64,000 bases of DNA, from contig JAPWKC010000004.1 in assembly GCA_028283725.1 (NCBI GenBank), positions 248,001-312,000 on the forward strand, written 5' to 3'. Positions 20,285-30,277 of this stretch are shown here, piece after piece. Within the stretch, counting starts at the first letter, position 1. Every line of letters starts with the position of its first letter. The stretch is from Neorhizobium sp. GTDB lineage: Bacteria > Pseudomonadota > Alphaproteobacteria > Rhizobiales > Rhizobiaceae. Made by a program: the position numbers and the translations under genes. The notes beneath the pieces were generated by a model. The model searched no databases, had not been told where the DNA came from, and saw only the letters and a list, made by a program, of their open reading frames with translations.

Positions 20285-20770
20285 ATGAACGCCGCCCTCA
20301 TCGTGATGACCATTCTCGGCTGCAACGACGCCGGAACCGATTGCCACTATATCGCAACGGAAGAACAGCGCTGGCCGACGGTGGCACTTTGCGATTCGGT
20401 CTCCGAACAGCATCTGCCGTCCTATGCAAACCAGCCTTATCCGGTGTTGATCGCGGTGTGCCAGAACCCGGACGAAGTGGCGGCTGCCACCGTAGTGCCG
20501 CAGTCGCGTCCCGCGGCCCCAGCGGCAACTGATACGACGAATTCTGCCGCAGCACAGATTGCTCCCCAGATCGCGCCAGAAGCACCGGCCGGCGGCGATC
20601 AGGCCCAGACACCCGTATCGGAAGACGAGAAGGAAACGCTGGCTGACCGTGCCATCCAGCGCGTGAAGATGGTTCTGCCAACGACGGAAGGCGTCAAGAC
20701 GGTCATGACCAAGCCGGTACGGCTTGTCGAGGATGGCTATTCCTGGGTGGCCCGGCGGTTCCAGCGGTAA
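20285..20770 (+). CDS. Hypothetical protein, Cys-containing N-terminus and Ala/Pro/Thr linker
   Basis: 161 residues from ATG 20285 with AAGGAACCAGG just upstream. The N-terminal 65 residues contain four cysteines (LGCNDAGTDCHYIA, VALCDSV, AVCQNP), perhaps two disulfides in an exported or periplasmic fold, although no clear signal peptide is present. A low-complexity Ala/Pro/Thr/Gln segment follows (about 70-115). The C-terminal 40 residues are helical and basic. I recognise no family. It stands between the AI-2E transporter and the convergent DUF2336 gene. Confidence 0.65.
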   Translation: MNAALIVMTILGCNDAGTDCHYIATEEQRWPTVALCDSVSEQHLPSYANQPYPVLIAVCQNPDEVAAATVVPQSRPAAPAATDTTNSAAAQIAPQIAPEAPAGGDQAQTPVSEDEKETLADRAIQRVKMVLPTTEGVKTVMTKPVRLVEDGYSWVARRFQR

Positions 20771-20795
20771 GGCTCAAACCGTGATGCGCATGCGG

Positions 20796-20820
20796 GTGAG
20801 CCGTCGTGACGACGGCTCAC
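20796..20820. repeat. Perfect 12-base inverted repeat between convergent genes
   Basis: GTGAGCCGTCGT, one central base, ACGACGGCTCAC. It separates the ends of the hypothetical gene at 20770 and the DUF2336 gene at 20828. There is no T-run, so it is a weak or rho-aided terminator at best. Confidence 0.6.
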
Positions 20821-20827
20821 GGCAGCA

Positions 20828-21964
20828 TCAGGCGGCCAGCGATGCCTTGACGGCGTAGGCGCGCGCATTGGTGCGCAGATCGGCGCGATGCAGCTGTTCC
20901 ACCATGTCGCGGATCTCGGAAATAACGGCGTGCGCTCCCGGCTGCGCGTCGAGCTTTTCGACGAGCGCAGCACTGATCGATTCGGTGCCGTTTGCGGCAC
21001 CGCTTGCCGCCGCCTGCCGCCAGAGGAAGACCGATTCGACGAACACGATCGCCACGTCTCGATCCAGCCCGCAGGCTTCAAACAGCGCGCGCAGCGCATG
21101 CATGCGCCCCGTGGCAAGGATCGGGCGAACCCGGCGCTCTTCGAGCCCGGAGAGATTGACCACTGCGCCGGCAAAAAGGTCCAGCCGGCCGCAGCAGAGC
21201 GCATGAATGAGAAAGGCCGGCGTCAGGCGGCCGGCGGCGCGCAGGTGTTCGACGAGGATGGGCAATTCGTCATGCGAGACGATGCCGGCGATCGCCAGGG
21301 TCGCCATCGCATCCGCTTCACGCCCGAGCCGTTCGATACGGGCCGGCGCCAGTGTGGTGCGCACCAGATCGCAGGCGGACAGCGCTGCGGTGATATGGCC
21401 GACGAGCCGGTGCCGGGCATCGGCCGGAAGATCGTCACGCGTGAGGAGACCGTTGCGGATTTCCGGCACATGTCCGAACCGTTCCGCCATGCGGCGCAGC
21501 GAGATGCGGGTGATGAAGGCCTCGCGGTTATCGAGAAGAAGCAGAAGCTCCGGCACGTCGCCGACTTCCGCAAGCGCCGCACAGACGGCACGGCTCACCC
21601 ACTGGCGCGAGGCGATGACACCGCGCGTGACACCGTCACCGCGGCCGATGAGATCAACCAGATCGCCATCTTCGAGAACCGGCGAGAGCGCGATGACCGT
21701 GGTTGCGATCTGCGGCTGGTCTTCGGCAAGGGCGAGGATGATGGCACGTGGCGCTTCGTCGGACATGGCCAGTGCCTCGGCAAGCGCCAGACGCACCATC
21801 GGCGACGGATCGTCGAGCAGATAGGTCAGCGCCAGGGCGGCTGCCTGCCGCTCCTCGCCACCCATTGCAGAATGCAGATAGGCGCGCGACAGCATGCTCG
21901 CTGCCTTTGCCCTGTCGTTCGTCCGCGCGGTTTCCGCCCAGCGGAGAAATGCCTTGATGATCAC
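20828..21964 (-). CDS. DUF2336 protein (helical repeat)
   Basis: 378 residues, nearly all helical, with HEAT-like pairs such as DDPSPMVRLALAEALAMS and AVCAALAEVGDVPELLLLL. This is the pattern of the alphaproteobacterial DUF2336 family, whose role is unknown but which often appears with cell-envelope or signalling genes. The start is GTG 21964, supported by GAGGGGCGTC before it. It is transcribed toward the hypothetical gene at 20285 and away from the flavin reductase region. No catalytic motif is visible. Confidence 0.8.
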   Translation of the reverse strand: MIIKAFLRWAETARTNDRAKAASMLSRAYLHSAMGGEERQAAALALTYLLDDPSPMVRLALAEALAMSDEAPRAIILALAEDQPQIATTVIALSPVLEDGDLVDLIGRGDGVTRGVIASRQWVSRAVCAALAEVGDVPELLLLLDNREAFITRISLRRMAERFGHVPEIRNGLLTRDDLPADARHRLVGHITAALSACDLVRTTLAPARIERLGREADAMATLAIAGIVSHDELPILVEHLRAAGRLTPAFLIHALCCGRLDLFAGAVVNLSGLEERRVRPILATGRMHALRALFEACGLDRDVAIVFVESVFLWRQAAASGAANGTESISAALVEKLDAQPGAHAVISEIRDMVEQLHRADLRTNARAYAVKASLAA

Positions 21965-22081
21965 GACGCCCCTCGATCACTTGGAGCCGGCAAAACACAA
22001 AACGATTCCGGCTGCGCGATCAGGCTAGGATCAAAAGGTTTACGAACGGTTCACCATAGTCCTTAACCATGGCAGGACGTG

Positions 22082-22687
22082 TCATGCACCGGGCCGAACC
22101 AGCTGAAAGACCTCTGCACCGCCATCGGCATAGTCGAGATAGCCCATACGGCCGATCGGGCGGGACAGCGCCATGTCGATGCGGCCGTCGCGGATGATCG
22201 CCTCGCTGATATGGATGCCGACCACCTGCCCGAAGACCATGTAGGTATCGGCCGGATCGCCATCTATGCCGCGCGGCTGGATGACTTGCGTCATGCGGCA
22301 TTCGAGAACCGCATGCGCCTCGGCGACATAAGGTGCATCGACAAGACGTCCCATTCTAGCCGTCAGCCCGGCGAGTTCGAACTCGTCGATGCCGTAGTCC
22401 ACCGGTGCGGAGGAGGCATTCACCTTCTCGACGATATGGCGGCTCGCAAGACTTGCGGTGAAGACACCGGTCTCCTCGGCATTCTTCAAGGAGTGCTTGC
22501 GGCCGGAAGAGGCGAACATCACCAGCTTCGGCCGGTCGGCGACGATATTGAAGAAGGAGTAGGGAGAGAGGTTGAAGGACCCGTCCCTCCCCTTCGTGCC
22601 GATCCAGCCGATCGGCCGCGGCGCGACGATCGCCTTGAAGGGATCATGGGCCATGCCATGCGCGTTGGTGTCGGTCGGATAGAACAT
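22082..22687 (-). CDS. Flavin reductase-like FMN-binding protein
   Basis: 201 residues starting MFYPTDTNAHGMAHDPFKAI, with AAGGAAGAGG before the ATG. The core motif KAIVAPRPIGWIGTKG and the NLSPYSFFN segment are typical of the flavin_reduct (PNPOx-like split barrel) family, which binds FMN and reduces flavin or acts as an oxygenase partner. It lies 13 bases downstream of a nitroreductase-like gene on the same strand, so the two flavoproteins are probably one operon. Substrate not deducible. Confidence 0.88.
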   Translation of the reverse strand: MFYPTDTNAHGMAHDPFKAIVAPRPIGWIGTKGRDGSFNLSPYSFFNIVADRPKLVMFASSGRKHSLKNAEETGVFTASLASRHIVEKVNASSAPVDYGIDEFELAGLTARMGRLVDAPYVAEAHAVLECRMTQVIQPRGIDGDPADTYMVFGQVVGIHISEAIIRDGRIDMALSRPIGRMGYLDYADGGAEVFQLVRPGA

Positions 22688-22700
22688 CGTCGCCTCTTCC

Positions 22701-23279
22701 TTATTCCCCGGCGTAGGTAACGACGGACGACAGCTCCGGCCGCGGGCGATCCGGCGTCGGGAAATCGCTCGAACCGATATGGATGAAGCCGGCGACCTTT
22801 TCCTCCGGCTTGATGCCGAGCGCTGCGAGGGCGGATGCATCATAGGAGATCCACTCGGTGCGCCAGTTGGCGACGTAGCCGGCGGCATTGGCGGCAAACA
22901 GCATATTGAGGCAGACGGCGCCGGCAGACAGAACCTGCTCCCATTCCGGGACCTTCGCATGCGGCGAAGCGGTGGAAACAACGGCAACGACGAGCGGCGC
23001 ACGGGTGAAGCGGACGAGTTCCGCCTCGCGGGCAGCGTCCGTCATCTCCGGATTGGCCTTCAGCGCGATATCCAGAAAGGTTTCGCCGAGCGTCTTGCAG
23101 ATATCGCCCCGGTAGACGACGAGGCGCCAGGGGGCAATCTTGCCGTGATCGGGAACACGCACGGACGCCGTCAGGATGGCGTCGAGCTCAGCCGCGCTCG
23201 GCGCCGGTCCCTTGATCTGGGCAACCGGGGTGGAATGACGGTCGCGGAGATAGTCGGCAAGCTTGATGTCGTTCTGCAT
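22701..23279 (-). CDS. Nitroreductase family protein
   Basis: 192 residues starting [18 protein letters not shown], with the FMN-binding RHS/R-x-PDHGK-PW pattern of the YdjA-type nitroreductases ([19 protein letters not shown]) and a C-terminal GFIHIGS segment. Family members reduce nitro groups, quinones or enals with NAD(P)H and FMN. ATG 23279 is chosen over a longer frame to 23423 that adds a non-homologous basic leader. The next gene on the strand is a flavin reductase, consistent with a two-component or detoxification role. Confidence 0.88.
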   Translation of the reverse strand: MQNDIKLADYLRDRHSTPVAQIKGPAPSAAELDAILTASVRVPDHGKIAPWRLVVYRGDICKTLGETFLDIALKANPEMTDAAREAELVRFTRAPLVVAVVSTASPHAKVPEWEQVLSAGAVCLNMLFAANAAGYVANWRTEWISYDASALAALGIKPEEKVAGFIHIGSSDFPTPDRPRPELSSVVTYAGE

Positions 23280-23425
23280 GAGGTTGAGCTCTCGGTTGGC
23301 TTTGCAAAGGATTTCACACGTCGAAACGCGCTTTGAATTGCTCTTACGGGACGAAGGCCTTGAAATTGCCCGGTGCTTGGTTTTCAAGTGGCTGTTCGCC
23401 CGAAAAGAGTCAACCGGTTCCATCG

Positions 23426-24427
23426 ATGCCCGTCATTCACAAAGCGCTCCTCAAGGTTACCTGCTGCATCGCGCCTTGTATGCTTGGGCTTTTTGCCGCC
23501 CTGCCGGCGAGTGCCCAGGACAGCGACGCGTTTAAGAGCTTCAAGCAATTGGACGGGCCGGCCAAGATGCCGAAGGTGAATGCCTTTTCGGGCACGCCGA
23601 CTGCTTCCGGGTATCTGAAGGAAGTGCGCTTCGACGCCAAGCTTTCGGCCACCAGCGACGTGATGCAGGAAGGGCTTGCCTGGCGGGTGTTCAGCCCGAT
23701 CGCCGGCCCCGACGGAAAGCTGCCGCTCATTGCCAGCGCCAATGGCGGTTCGGCGGATTTCCAGCTGTCGCCGGGGGATTATTTCGTCAACGTCGCCTTC
23801 GGCCGCGCGGGTCTTACCAAAAAGCTGACCGTGCCGGACGATGGCGAAGTCTCCCGCCAGACGCTGGTGCTCGATGCCGGCGGCTTCGTGCTCAACGCGG
23901 TGGCCGGAACCGATAGCCGCATTCCGCCCACCCAGCTGTCGTTCTCCGTCTACTCGTCAGACGTCAAAGCCAATGGCGACCGGTCGCTCGTCATGTCCGA
24001 CGTCAAGCCGAACACGATGGTGCGGCTTGCGGCCGGGACCTATCACGTGGTGTCGAATTATGGCGACGTCAATGCCGTGGTGCGCGCCGATATCCAGGTG
24101 GAAGCCGGCAAGCTGACCCAGGCGGTGCTGCAGCACAAGGCTGCGCAGGTCAATCTGAAGCTCGTCTCGCAGCCGGGCGGCGAAGCGGTGGCCGATACCG
24201 CATGGTCGCTTCTGACGGCGGCCGGCGACGTCGTCAACGAAAGCGTCAGCGCCTATCCGACCATGGTTCTGGCCGAAGGCGATTATCTCGCCGTTGCCCG
24301 CAACAAGGACAAGATCTATCAGCGCGATTTCAGCGTGAAGGCCGGCCGCAATGCCGATGTCGAGGTGCTGATGCGCGCGCCGCAGGCGCCGGACCAGCGC
24401 AACGAGGCGATCGACGATCCCGATTGA
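23426..24427 (+). CDS. Exported protein of unknown function, beta-rich
   Basis: 333 residues from ATG 23426. The signal peptide ([11 protein letters not shown] followed by a hydrophobic stretch with CCIAPCML) ends near ALPASAQD, residue 31. The mature protein is Ala/Val/Gly-rich with repeated beta-strand blocks: [36 protein letters not shown] and [12 protein letters not shown]. At least three GxYxV-type blocks suggest tandem immunoglobulin-like or carboxypeptidase-regulatory-like modules. Similar conserved rhizobial proteins exist, as far as I recall, without known function. It is divergent from the nitroreductase gene and convergent with thrS. Confidence 0.7.
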   Translation: MPVIHKALLKVTCCIAPCMLGLFAALPASAQDSDAFKSFKQLDGPAKMPKVNAFSGTPTASGYLKEVRFDAKLSATSDVMQEGLAWRVFSPIAGPDGKLPLIASANGGSADFQLSPGDYFVNVAFGRAGLTKKLTVPDDGEVSRQTLVLDAGGFVLNAVAGTDSRIPPTQLSFSVYSSDVKANGDRSLVMSDVKPNTMVRLAAGTYHVVSNYGDVNAVVRADIQVEAGKLTQAVLQHKAAQVNLKLVSQPGGEAVADTAWSLLTAAGDVVNESVSAYPTMVLAEGDYLAVARNKDKIYQRDFSVKAGRNADVEVLMRAPQAPDQRNEAIDDPD

Positions 24428-24491
24428 TTGATTGCTCGTTCGGCCGCCCTGCCGCTTGCCGAACGCCTCATCGCCGCAGCGGCGGCTTTTG

Positions 24492-24522
24492 CGACAGCGC
24501 CCGAAAGAGACGGGCGCTGTCG
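24492..24522. terminator. Bidirectional hairpin between convergent genes
   Basis: A 12-base perfect stem CGACAGCGCCCG/CGGGCGCTGTCG with a seven-base loop, between the exported-protein gene and thrS. TTT precedes and follows, so it could terminate both transcripts. Confidence 0.55.
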
Positions 24523-24542
24523 ATTTCACAAGCTCAACCAGA

Positions 24543-26555
24543 TCAGGCGCGTGCCTTCTTGGCGGCGATCGCTGCCTGCCGGCGCTTGACATCCGGCGGG
24601 GTTGCCTCATCCACCAGCGAAACGATCGCCTCGTCGAGCGACATTGGCGTCTGGGCCTGCGAGCCGAGACGGCGGATGTTGACCGAGCGGTTTTCCGCCT
24701 CGTGACGGCCGCAGACGATGATGACGGGAACCTTCGTCACCGAGTGCTCGCGGATCTTGTAGTTGATCTTCTCGTTGCGGAAGTCGGTCTCGACCACCAT
24801 GCCCTGCTCGCGCAACGCTTCTGCCACTTCGCGACCGTAATCGTCGGCGTCCGAGGTGATGGTCGCGACGACGATCTGCGTCGGCGCCATCCAGAGCGGC
24901 ATATGGCCGGCAAAGTTCTCGATCAGAATGCCGAGGAAGCGTTCCATCGAGCCGCAGATCGCGCGGTGGATCATTACCGGCTGCTGCTTTTCGGAATTGG
25001 CGTCGATATAGAAGGCGCCAAAACGTTCCGGCAGGTTGAAGTCCACCTGCGTCGTGCCGCACTGCCATTCGCGACCGATCGCGTCCTTCAGCGTGTATTC
25101 GAACTTCGGACCGTAGAAGGCGCCCTCGCCCGGCAGGATACCGGTCTTGATGCGGCCGCCCGACTGTTCCTCGATGGTCTTCAGCACGTCCATCATGACG
25201 CTTTCGGCACGATCCCAAAGCGCGTCGGTGCCGACGCGCTTCTCAGGCCGGGTCGACAGCTTGACGACGACTTCCTTGAAGCCGAAATCCTCATAGACCG
25301 AGAGGATCAGGTCGTTGATGCGCAGGCATTCGGCCGCCATCTGCTCGTCGGTGCAGAAGACATGCGCGTCGTCCTGTGTAAAGCCGCGCACACGCATCAG
25401 GCCGTGCAGGGCGCCCGATGCCTCGTAACGGTGGACGAGGCCGAATTCGGCGAGACGGATCGGCAGTTCGCGGTAGGATTTGAGGCCGTGCTTGAAGATC
25501 TGGACGTGGCCGGGGCAGTTCATCGGCTTCAGTGCGAAGACGCGGTTGTCTGCTTCCTCATCCTTCGGGTGCGTGAAGGCATAGGCCGATTTCACCGCGA
25601 ACATGTTCTCCTGATACCAGCCCCAGTGACCGGAGGTCTCCCAGAGCGAGGCATCGAGAACCTGCGGCGCGTTGACTTCCTCATAGGTGCCCGACAGACG
25701 GCGGCGCATGTAAGAAGTCAGCGCCTGGAACATGCGCCAGCCCTTGCCGTGCCAGAAGACGACGCCCGGACCTTCTTCCTGGAAATGGAAGAGATCCATC
25801 TCGCGGCCGAGCCGGCGATGGTCGCGCTTTTCCGCTTCGGCCAGAACGTGAAGATACTGGTCGAGTTCTTCCTGGGTTGCCCAGGCCGTGCCGTAGATGC
25901 GGGTCAACATGGCGTTGTTGCTGTCGCCACGCCAATAGGCGCCGGCTACCTTCATCAGCTTGAAGGCGGTGCCGATCTGACCGGTGGAGGCCATGTGCGG
26001 GCCGCGGCAAAGGTCGAACCAGTCGCCCTGATAGTAGATCTTCAGATCCTGATCGGCCGGGATCGCATCGACGAGCTCGACCTTGTAGGCCTCACCCTTG
26101 TCGGCAAAGACCTGCCGGGCCTGATCGCGCGACCAGATCTGTTTGGTGAACGGCTTGTTGCGACCGATGATCTCCTTCATCTTCGCCTCGATCTTCGGCA
26201 GATCGTCGGGTGTGAAGGGCTCGTTGCGGGCAAAGTCGTAATAGAAGCCGTTTTCGATGACCGGGCCGATCGTCACCTGCGTGCCGGGCCACAGTTCCTG
26301 CACGGCTTCGGCCATGACGTGGGCGGCGTCGTGACGGATCAGTTCGAGCGCCTTCGGATCGGTGCGGGTAACGATCTCGATCCTGCCGTCGATGACGGGA
26401 TCGGAGAGATCGCGCAGCACGCCATCGATGGCAACCGCGACGGCCTTCTTGACGAGCGACTTGGAAATGCCCTCGGCAACGTCACGGCCGGTCGTGCCGG
26501 CGTCGTAGACGCGCACGTAGCCATCGGGAAATGTAAGGGAAACGGATTGGGACAT
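24543..26555 (-). CDS. thrS: Threonyl-tRNA synthetase
   Basis: A 670-residue class II synthetase charging tRNA-Thr. The order is an N-terminal TGS domain (residues 1-65), an editing domain with HxxxH-type motif ([11 protein letters not shown]), and the catalytic core with the zinc-site Cys in MNCPGHVQ, motif 2 [17 protein letters not shown] and a C-terminal anticodon-binding domain ([13 protein letters not shown] onward). The ATG at 26555 is preceded by GGAGATAAGAC. Full length and all domains present. Confidence 0.97.
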   Translation of the reverse strand: MSQSVSLTFPDGYVRVYDAGTTGRDVAEGISKSLVKKAVAVAIDGVLRDLSDPVIDGRIEIVTRTDPKALELIRHDAAHVMAEAVQELWPGTQVTIGPVIENGFYYDFARNEPFTPDDLPKIEAKMKEIIGRNKPFTKQIWSRDQARQVFADKGEAYKVELVDAIPADQDLKIYYQGDWFDLCRGPHMASTGQIGTAFKLMKVAGAYWRGDSNNAMLTRIYGTAWATQEELDQYLHVLAEAEKRDHRRLGREMDLFHFQEEGPGVVFWHGKGWRMFQALTSYMRRRLSGTYEEVNAPQVLDASLWETSGHWGWYQENMFAVKSAYAFTHPKDEEADNRVFALKPMNCPGHVQIFKHGLKSYRELPIRLAEFGLVHRYEASGALHGLMRVRGFTQDDAHVFCTDEQMAAECLRINDLILSVYEDFGFKEVVVKLSTRPEKRVGTDALWDRAESVMMDVLKTIEEQSGGRIKTGILPGEGAFYGPKFEYTLKDAIGREWQCGTTQVDFNLPERFGAFYIDANSEKQQPVMIHRAICGSMERFLGILIENFAGHMPLWMAPTQIVVATITSDADDYGREVAEALREQGMVVETDFRNEKINYKIREHSVTKVPVIIVCGRHEAENRSVNIRRLGSQAQTPMSLDEAIVSLVDEATPPDVKRRQAAIAAKKARA

Positions 26556-26714
26556 GTCTTATCTCCTGTCCAGTCCCGCCAACGAATGCGGGTGGTGGCA
26601 AAATGGCCGGCAAAACCTTGGTCGAAAGCCGGCTGCGAACGGCCCGGTTGATAGTGTGTTTCGCGGTTTTAGTAAAGAAGGATGGGGCAAGGCCTGCCGC
26701 AGCGACAGCTGCCG

Positions 26715-27086
26715 TCAATGGCGCGTCCAGTAGCGCCACGGCGTCCACCAGTGCTGGCGCGCAGCAAACGCCTGAGGCACCGGATCGAGGCCGCTTGTGC
26801 CGCCGGGACCGCAGCGGGCAACGCGAAACAGTGTCAGCCAGAAGCCTGACCAGATCCCGTGCCTGCCGATCGCTTCATAGCCGTATTCCGAGCAGGTCGG
26901 GATATGGCGGCAGCCATTGCCGACAAAGCCGGAGAAAGTCAGCTGGTAGAGGCGGATGAGCCCCATGCCCATGAGACGATCCGGCGTCTTCTTGAACGGA
27001 CCCTGCCAATTGCGGGAAAAGCGGCGCGCGGCAGGCTTCTCGTCATCGTCCTCATGGTCATCATCCGGCGCGCAGAACTGGCACAT
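26715..27086 (-). CDS. yidD: YidD membrane protein insertion efficiency factor
   Basis: A 123-residue protein with the YidD core: LIRLYQLTFSGFVGNGC, the diagnostic cysteine motif CRHIPTCSEYGYEAI, and RVARCGPGGTSGLDPVP. In E. coli YidD assists YidC-dependent membrane insertion. The N-terminal 30 residues are acidic and then basic, an extension common in rhizobial copies. It lies 45 bases downstream of the NifU-like gene on the same strand and precedes thrS. Confidence 0.9.
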   Translation of the reverse strand: MCQFCAPDDDHEDDDEKPAARRFSRNWQGPFKKTPDRLMGMGLIRLYQLTFSGFVGNGCRHIPTCSEYGYEAIGRHGIWSGFWLTLFRVARCGPGGTSGLDPVPQAFAARQHWWTPWRYWTRH

Positions 27087-27130
27087 GGATCACCCGGCTC
27101 GAACACGGCGGGCGGCGGGCATGTGCCTGG

Positions 27131-27574
27131 TCATATCGCCGCTGCCACCGTTTTTGCCTCGATCTGCTCGATCGCATCGACCACCGCATCGAAGGTCAGC
27201 ATGGTGGACGCGTGGCGAGCCTTGTAGTCCTTGACGGGCTTCAAATAGCGCATCTCCTCGAAACGGCCTGAAGGCCCCTCGCCGCCGTCCTTCAGCATGG
27301 CAAGCATGTCGGCGCGCGCCTGACGCAGCTCGTCCGCGGTTGCGCCCACCACATGCCGCGCCATGACCGACGAGGAGGCCTGTCCGAGCGCGCAGGCTTT
27401 CACTTCATGGGAAAAATCCGTCACCGTGCCGTGATCCATCTTCAAAAAGATACGTATCTTGGAACCACAAAGGCGCGAATGCTTTTCAGATACCGCGTCG
27501 GCATCGGAAAGCACGCCGGCTCTGGTGATGTTGCCGGCGAATTCGAGGATCTTGCTGTTGTAGATATCGTCCAT
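27131..27574 (-). CDS. NifU/IscU-like iron-sulfur cluster scaffold family protein
   Basis: 147 residues from ATG 27574 (MDDIYNSKILEFAGNI). The fold is the U-type scaffold that assembles or transfers Fe-S clusters. Two of the three usual ligand cysteines are visible, Cys36 in SRLCGSK and Cys61 in KACALGQ. The third position lies in YKARHASTMLTF, with His instead of Cys. A longer GTG start at 27622 is possible. It is followed by yidD. A variant member of the family rather than a canonical IscU. Confidence 0.85.
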   Translation of the reverse strand: MDDIYNSKILEFAGNITRAGVLSDADAVSEKHSRLCGSKIRIFLKMDHGTVTDFSHEVKACALGQASSSVMARHVVGATADELRQARADMLAMLKDGGEGPSGRFEEMRYLKPVKDYKARHASTMLTFDAVVDAIEQIEAKTVAAAI

Positions 27575-27853
27575 GGACACCAATCCGGATACCGATGCGC
27601 CGGTGTTGAATACATCGTTCACCGGGGCGCTCTATCATAAATCAGGGATAGCCACTATATGTGGTGGCAAACGAGGATGATCAAGAAGATGGCGTTTTCG
27701 CCCAATCCTTCGGAAATCGAAAAGAGATACCTTGTAAAACGGTCCGCCGCGGATCAGATACCGCGCTGACACTGCGACCGGTCTGTCCCACGGACCGAAA
27801 GCCCAAAGATAGGATAGTCGGATGCGGCCTTGAACCGCATCGGGAGACGATAG

Positions 27854-28468
27854 ATGGATGCAATCGTGAAGAATTTTCCGGCCGCCGCCCAGAAGCAGGA
27901 GCGGCCCTCGCAGCAGGAAGCCGAAGACGCCGTACGCACGCTGTTGCGCTGGGCAGGCGACGATCCGTCGCGCGAAGGCCTGCTCGACACCCCCAAGCGC
28001 GTCGCCAAGGCCTATCGCGAACTGTTTGCCGGCTATGAACAGTCGGCCGAAGAAGTTCTCGGCCGCGTCTTCGAGGAGGTGTCGGGCTTCGACGACATCG
28101 TTCTGGTGCGCGACATCGAGTTTTTCTCCCATTGCGAACACCACATGCTGCCGATCAAGGGCAAGGCGACCGTCGCCTACCTGCCGAACGGTCCGGTCCT
28201 CGGCCTGTCGAAGATCGCCCGCGTGGTAGAGATTTTCGGCCGCCGGTTGCAGACGCAGGAAAACCTGACGGCGCAGATCGCCAAGGCGATCGACGAGACG
28301 CTGAAGCCCCGCGGCGTCGCCGTGCTGATCGAAGCCGAGCACATGTGCATGGAAATGCGCGGTGTGCAGAAGCAGGGATCGCGGACCTTGACCACGACCT
28401 TCACCGGCGAGTTCAAGACGAACGCTACCGAACAGGCGCGCTTCTTCACGCTTGCCCGCAACCGCTGA
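27854..28468 (+). CDS. folE: GTP cyclohydrolase I
   Basis: Converts GTP to 7,8-dihydroneopterin triphosphate, the first step of folate/pterin synthesis. 204 residues with an N-terminal helix region, [19 protein letters not shown], the zinc-binding [20 protein letters not shown] and the [33 protein letters not shown] segments. All catalytic/zinc residues (Cys-His-His and later Cys) appear intact. ATG 27854 follows GGGAGACGATAG. It is followed 14 bases later by hisI, probably the same transcript. Confidence 0.96.
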   Translation: MDAIVKNFPAAAQKQERPSQQEAEDAVRTLLRWAGDDPSREGLLDTPKRVAKAYRELFAGYEQSAEEVLGRVFEEVSGFDDIVLVRDIEFFSHCEHHMLPIKGKATVAYLPNGPVLGLSKIARVVEIFGRRLQTQENLTAQIAKAIDETLKPRGVAVLIEAEHMCMEMRGVQKQGSRTLTTTFTGEFKTNATEQARFFTLARNR

Positions 28469-28482
28469 ACCGGATTCTCCCG

Positions 28483-28944
28483 ATGACTACGGCATTTCCT
28501 GCGCCCTCGGCCGACAAATCGGTTCTCGAGGGCGAAGGCGCGTTTACCCCGCGCTTCGATAGCAATGGCCTCATCACCGCAGTCGTCACCGACGCTCTCG
28601 ACGGCGAATTGCTGATGGTGGCGCATATGAATGCGGAGGCGCTGTCGCTTACCGTCGAGACCGGCATTGCCCATTATTACAGCCGCTCGCGCCAAAAGCT
28701 CTGGAAGAAGGGCGAGACCTCCGGCAACCTTCAGACGGTGAAGGAGATGCGTACCGATTGCGATCAGGATGTCATCTGGTTGAAAGTCTCGGTCGCAGGC
28801 CATGACGCTACCTGCCACACGGGCCGGCGCTCCTGCTTTTACCGGGTCGTTCAGGACGCAAATGGACGCGCAACGCTTGAAATCACCGACGATGAGCGGC
28901 ATTTTGATCCTGATAGCGTCTATTCGGACCAGCAGACGACGTAA
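28483..28944 (+). CDS. hisI: Phosphoribosyl-AMP cyclohydrolase
   Basis: Third step of histidine biosynthesis, opening the adenine ring of phosphoribosyl-AMP. 153 residues with [28 protein letters not shown] and [11 protein letters not shown], the zinc/Mg-binding aspartates and cysteines of HisI. There is no fused HisE pyrophosphohydrolase, as is typical for alphaproteobacteria. The 14-base spacing after folE suggests co-transcription, a folE-hisI pairing seen in rhizobia. Confidence 0.95.
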   Translation: MTTAFPAPSADKSVLEGEGAFTPRFDSNGLITAVVTDALDGELLMVAHMNAEALSLTVETGIAHYYSRSRQKLWKKGETSGNLQTVKEMRTDCDQDVIWLKVSVAGHDATCHTGRRSCFYRVVQDANGRATLEITDDERHFDPDSVYSDQQTT

Positions 28945-29140
28945 GGCTGCCACCTGCCCCGTTTTTCTCCCGATCTGGCCTCGATAAACGATTTCGCAAG
29001 GTTAACATGCGTTAATCGGCGATTGCACATGCCCTGCGGCGCCGTCGATCCGTGTTTCATTGCCGGATCCCGACTGTAACGCGGGCAACATAACCGGAGC
29101 GTCAGCCGGCTCTGACGACGCTCCCAGGAGGTCTTTGTCG

Positions 29141-30109
29141 ATGCTGAACTGGAGCAGGAACCGTCCGGACACAACCAACGCCCCCGCGGATCTCGGCGGC
29201 CAGGCGGCAAAGGGTGGCGGTATCGCTTCGGCAGGACCTCTGATCGAAAAGCCGAAGAAGGCCAAGCTGGCTCTGGCGCTCGGCGGCGGCGCGGCGCGCG
29301 GATGGGCCCATATCGGCGTGCTTCGCGCCATCGAGGAGGCCGGCCTTGATGTCGGCATGGTGGCCGGCACATCGATCGGTGCGCTGGTCGGCGGCTGCTA
29401 TCTGGCCGGAAAGCTCGACGAGCTGGAGGAATTTGCCCGTTCGCTCACCATGCGCCGGATCGCCGCCCTGCTCGATCTGACGATCGGCGGTGCGGGCCTG
29501 CTGGGCGGCATGCGGCTCACCAAGCGCATGCAGGAACATCTCCAGGGCATCATGGTCGAGGATCTCGACCGGCCGTTCGTCGCCGTCGCGACGGAATTGA
29601 ACAGCGGTCACGAAGTCTGGATATCGAGCGGTTCGCTGATTACGGCGCTGCGAGCCTCCTACGCGCTTCCCGGTATTTTCGAGCCGGTGAAATGCAACAA
29701 CAGGACGCTGGTCGATGGCGCGCTGGTGAACCCCGTGCCGACATCGGTCTGCCGTGCCTACGAGCAGCCGCTGGTTGTCGCAGTCAATCTCAACTACGAA
29801 ATTTTCGGCCGGTCCGCGGTCGTCAAGCATAGTGCCGGCGAGCATCTGACCGGCGAGGAACGCATGGGGCGGGCGGCATCGCGCGGCGGCGTGACCGGCA
29901 CGATGGTGCAGGCGTTCAACATCATCCAGGAGCGGATTTCCCGTGCAAGGCTTGCCGGCGATCCGCCGGATCTGGCGCTCCATCCGCGGCTGAGCGATAT
30001 CGGGCTTTCCGAATTTCACCGCGCCGGAGAGGCGATTGATCGCGGCTATGAGGAAACCATGGCGCAGATCGCAGCGCTGAAGCGTATGCAGGACGTCTTC
30101 GCCCGGTGA
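29141..30109 (+). CDS. Patatin-like phospholipase (RssA-like)
   Basis: 322 residues from ATG 29141, preceded by AGGAGG nine bases away. The patatin fold is shown by the oxyanion loop GGGAARGWAHIG, the nucleophile motif GTSIG (Ser78) and the catalytic Asp in DGALVNP (about Asp192). Homologues hydrolyse phospholipids or lysophospholipids, or have regulatory roles. The first 40 residues are a polar linker without a signal peptide, so it is cytoplasmic or membrane-associated. It is convergent with the CBS protein. Confidence 0.9.
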   Translation: MLNWSRNRPDTTNAPADLGGQAAKGGGIASAGPLIEKPKKAKLALALGGGAARGWAHIGVLRAIEEAGLDVGMVAGTSIGALVGGCYLAGKLDELEEFARSLTMRRIAALLDLTIGGAGLLGGMRLTKRMQEHLQGIMVEDLDRPFVAVATELNSGHEVWISSGSLITALRASYALPGIFEPVKCNNRTLVDGALVNPVPTSVCRAYEQPLVVAVNLNYEIFGRSAVVKHSAGEHLTGEERMGRAASRGGVTGTMVQAFNIIQERISRARLAGDPPDLALHPRLSDIGLSEFHRAGEAIDRGYEETMAQIAALKRMQDVFAR

Positions 30110-30161
30110 CATCTCGTGTCACTCCAAGGTGACGAAACAATGCCGCTCTTGCTGAAACGAA

Positions 30162-30187
30162 AACCCTCGGAAACAATCCCGAGGGTT
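30162..30187. terminator. Putative hairpin terminator between convergent genes
   Basis: AACCCTCGG, a short loop and CCGAGGGTT, flanked by A-rich sequence on the left (GAAACGA) and TACTATT on the right. Between the patatin and CBS genes. T-run weak. Confidence 0.45.
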
Positions 30188-30277
30188 ACTATTCCCACAT
30201 CGATCACACGCCTCGCACCACGCAGGAACGCCCCTTCCTCCTCCGAAGGACCGGCCCTGCCCGATCGCGAAAAAACG

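Noticed and set aside
24432..26651. Plus-strand 739-residue frame opposite thrS
   Set aside because: It has no recognisable domain and is explained by the codon structure of the firm thrS gene on the other strand.
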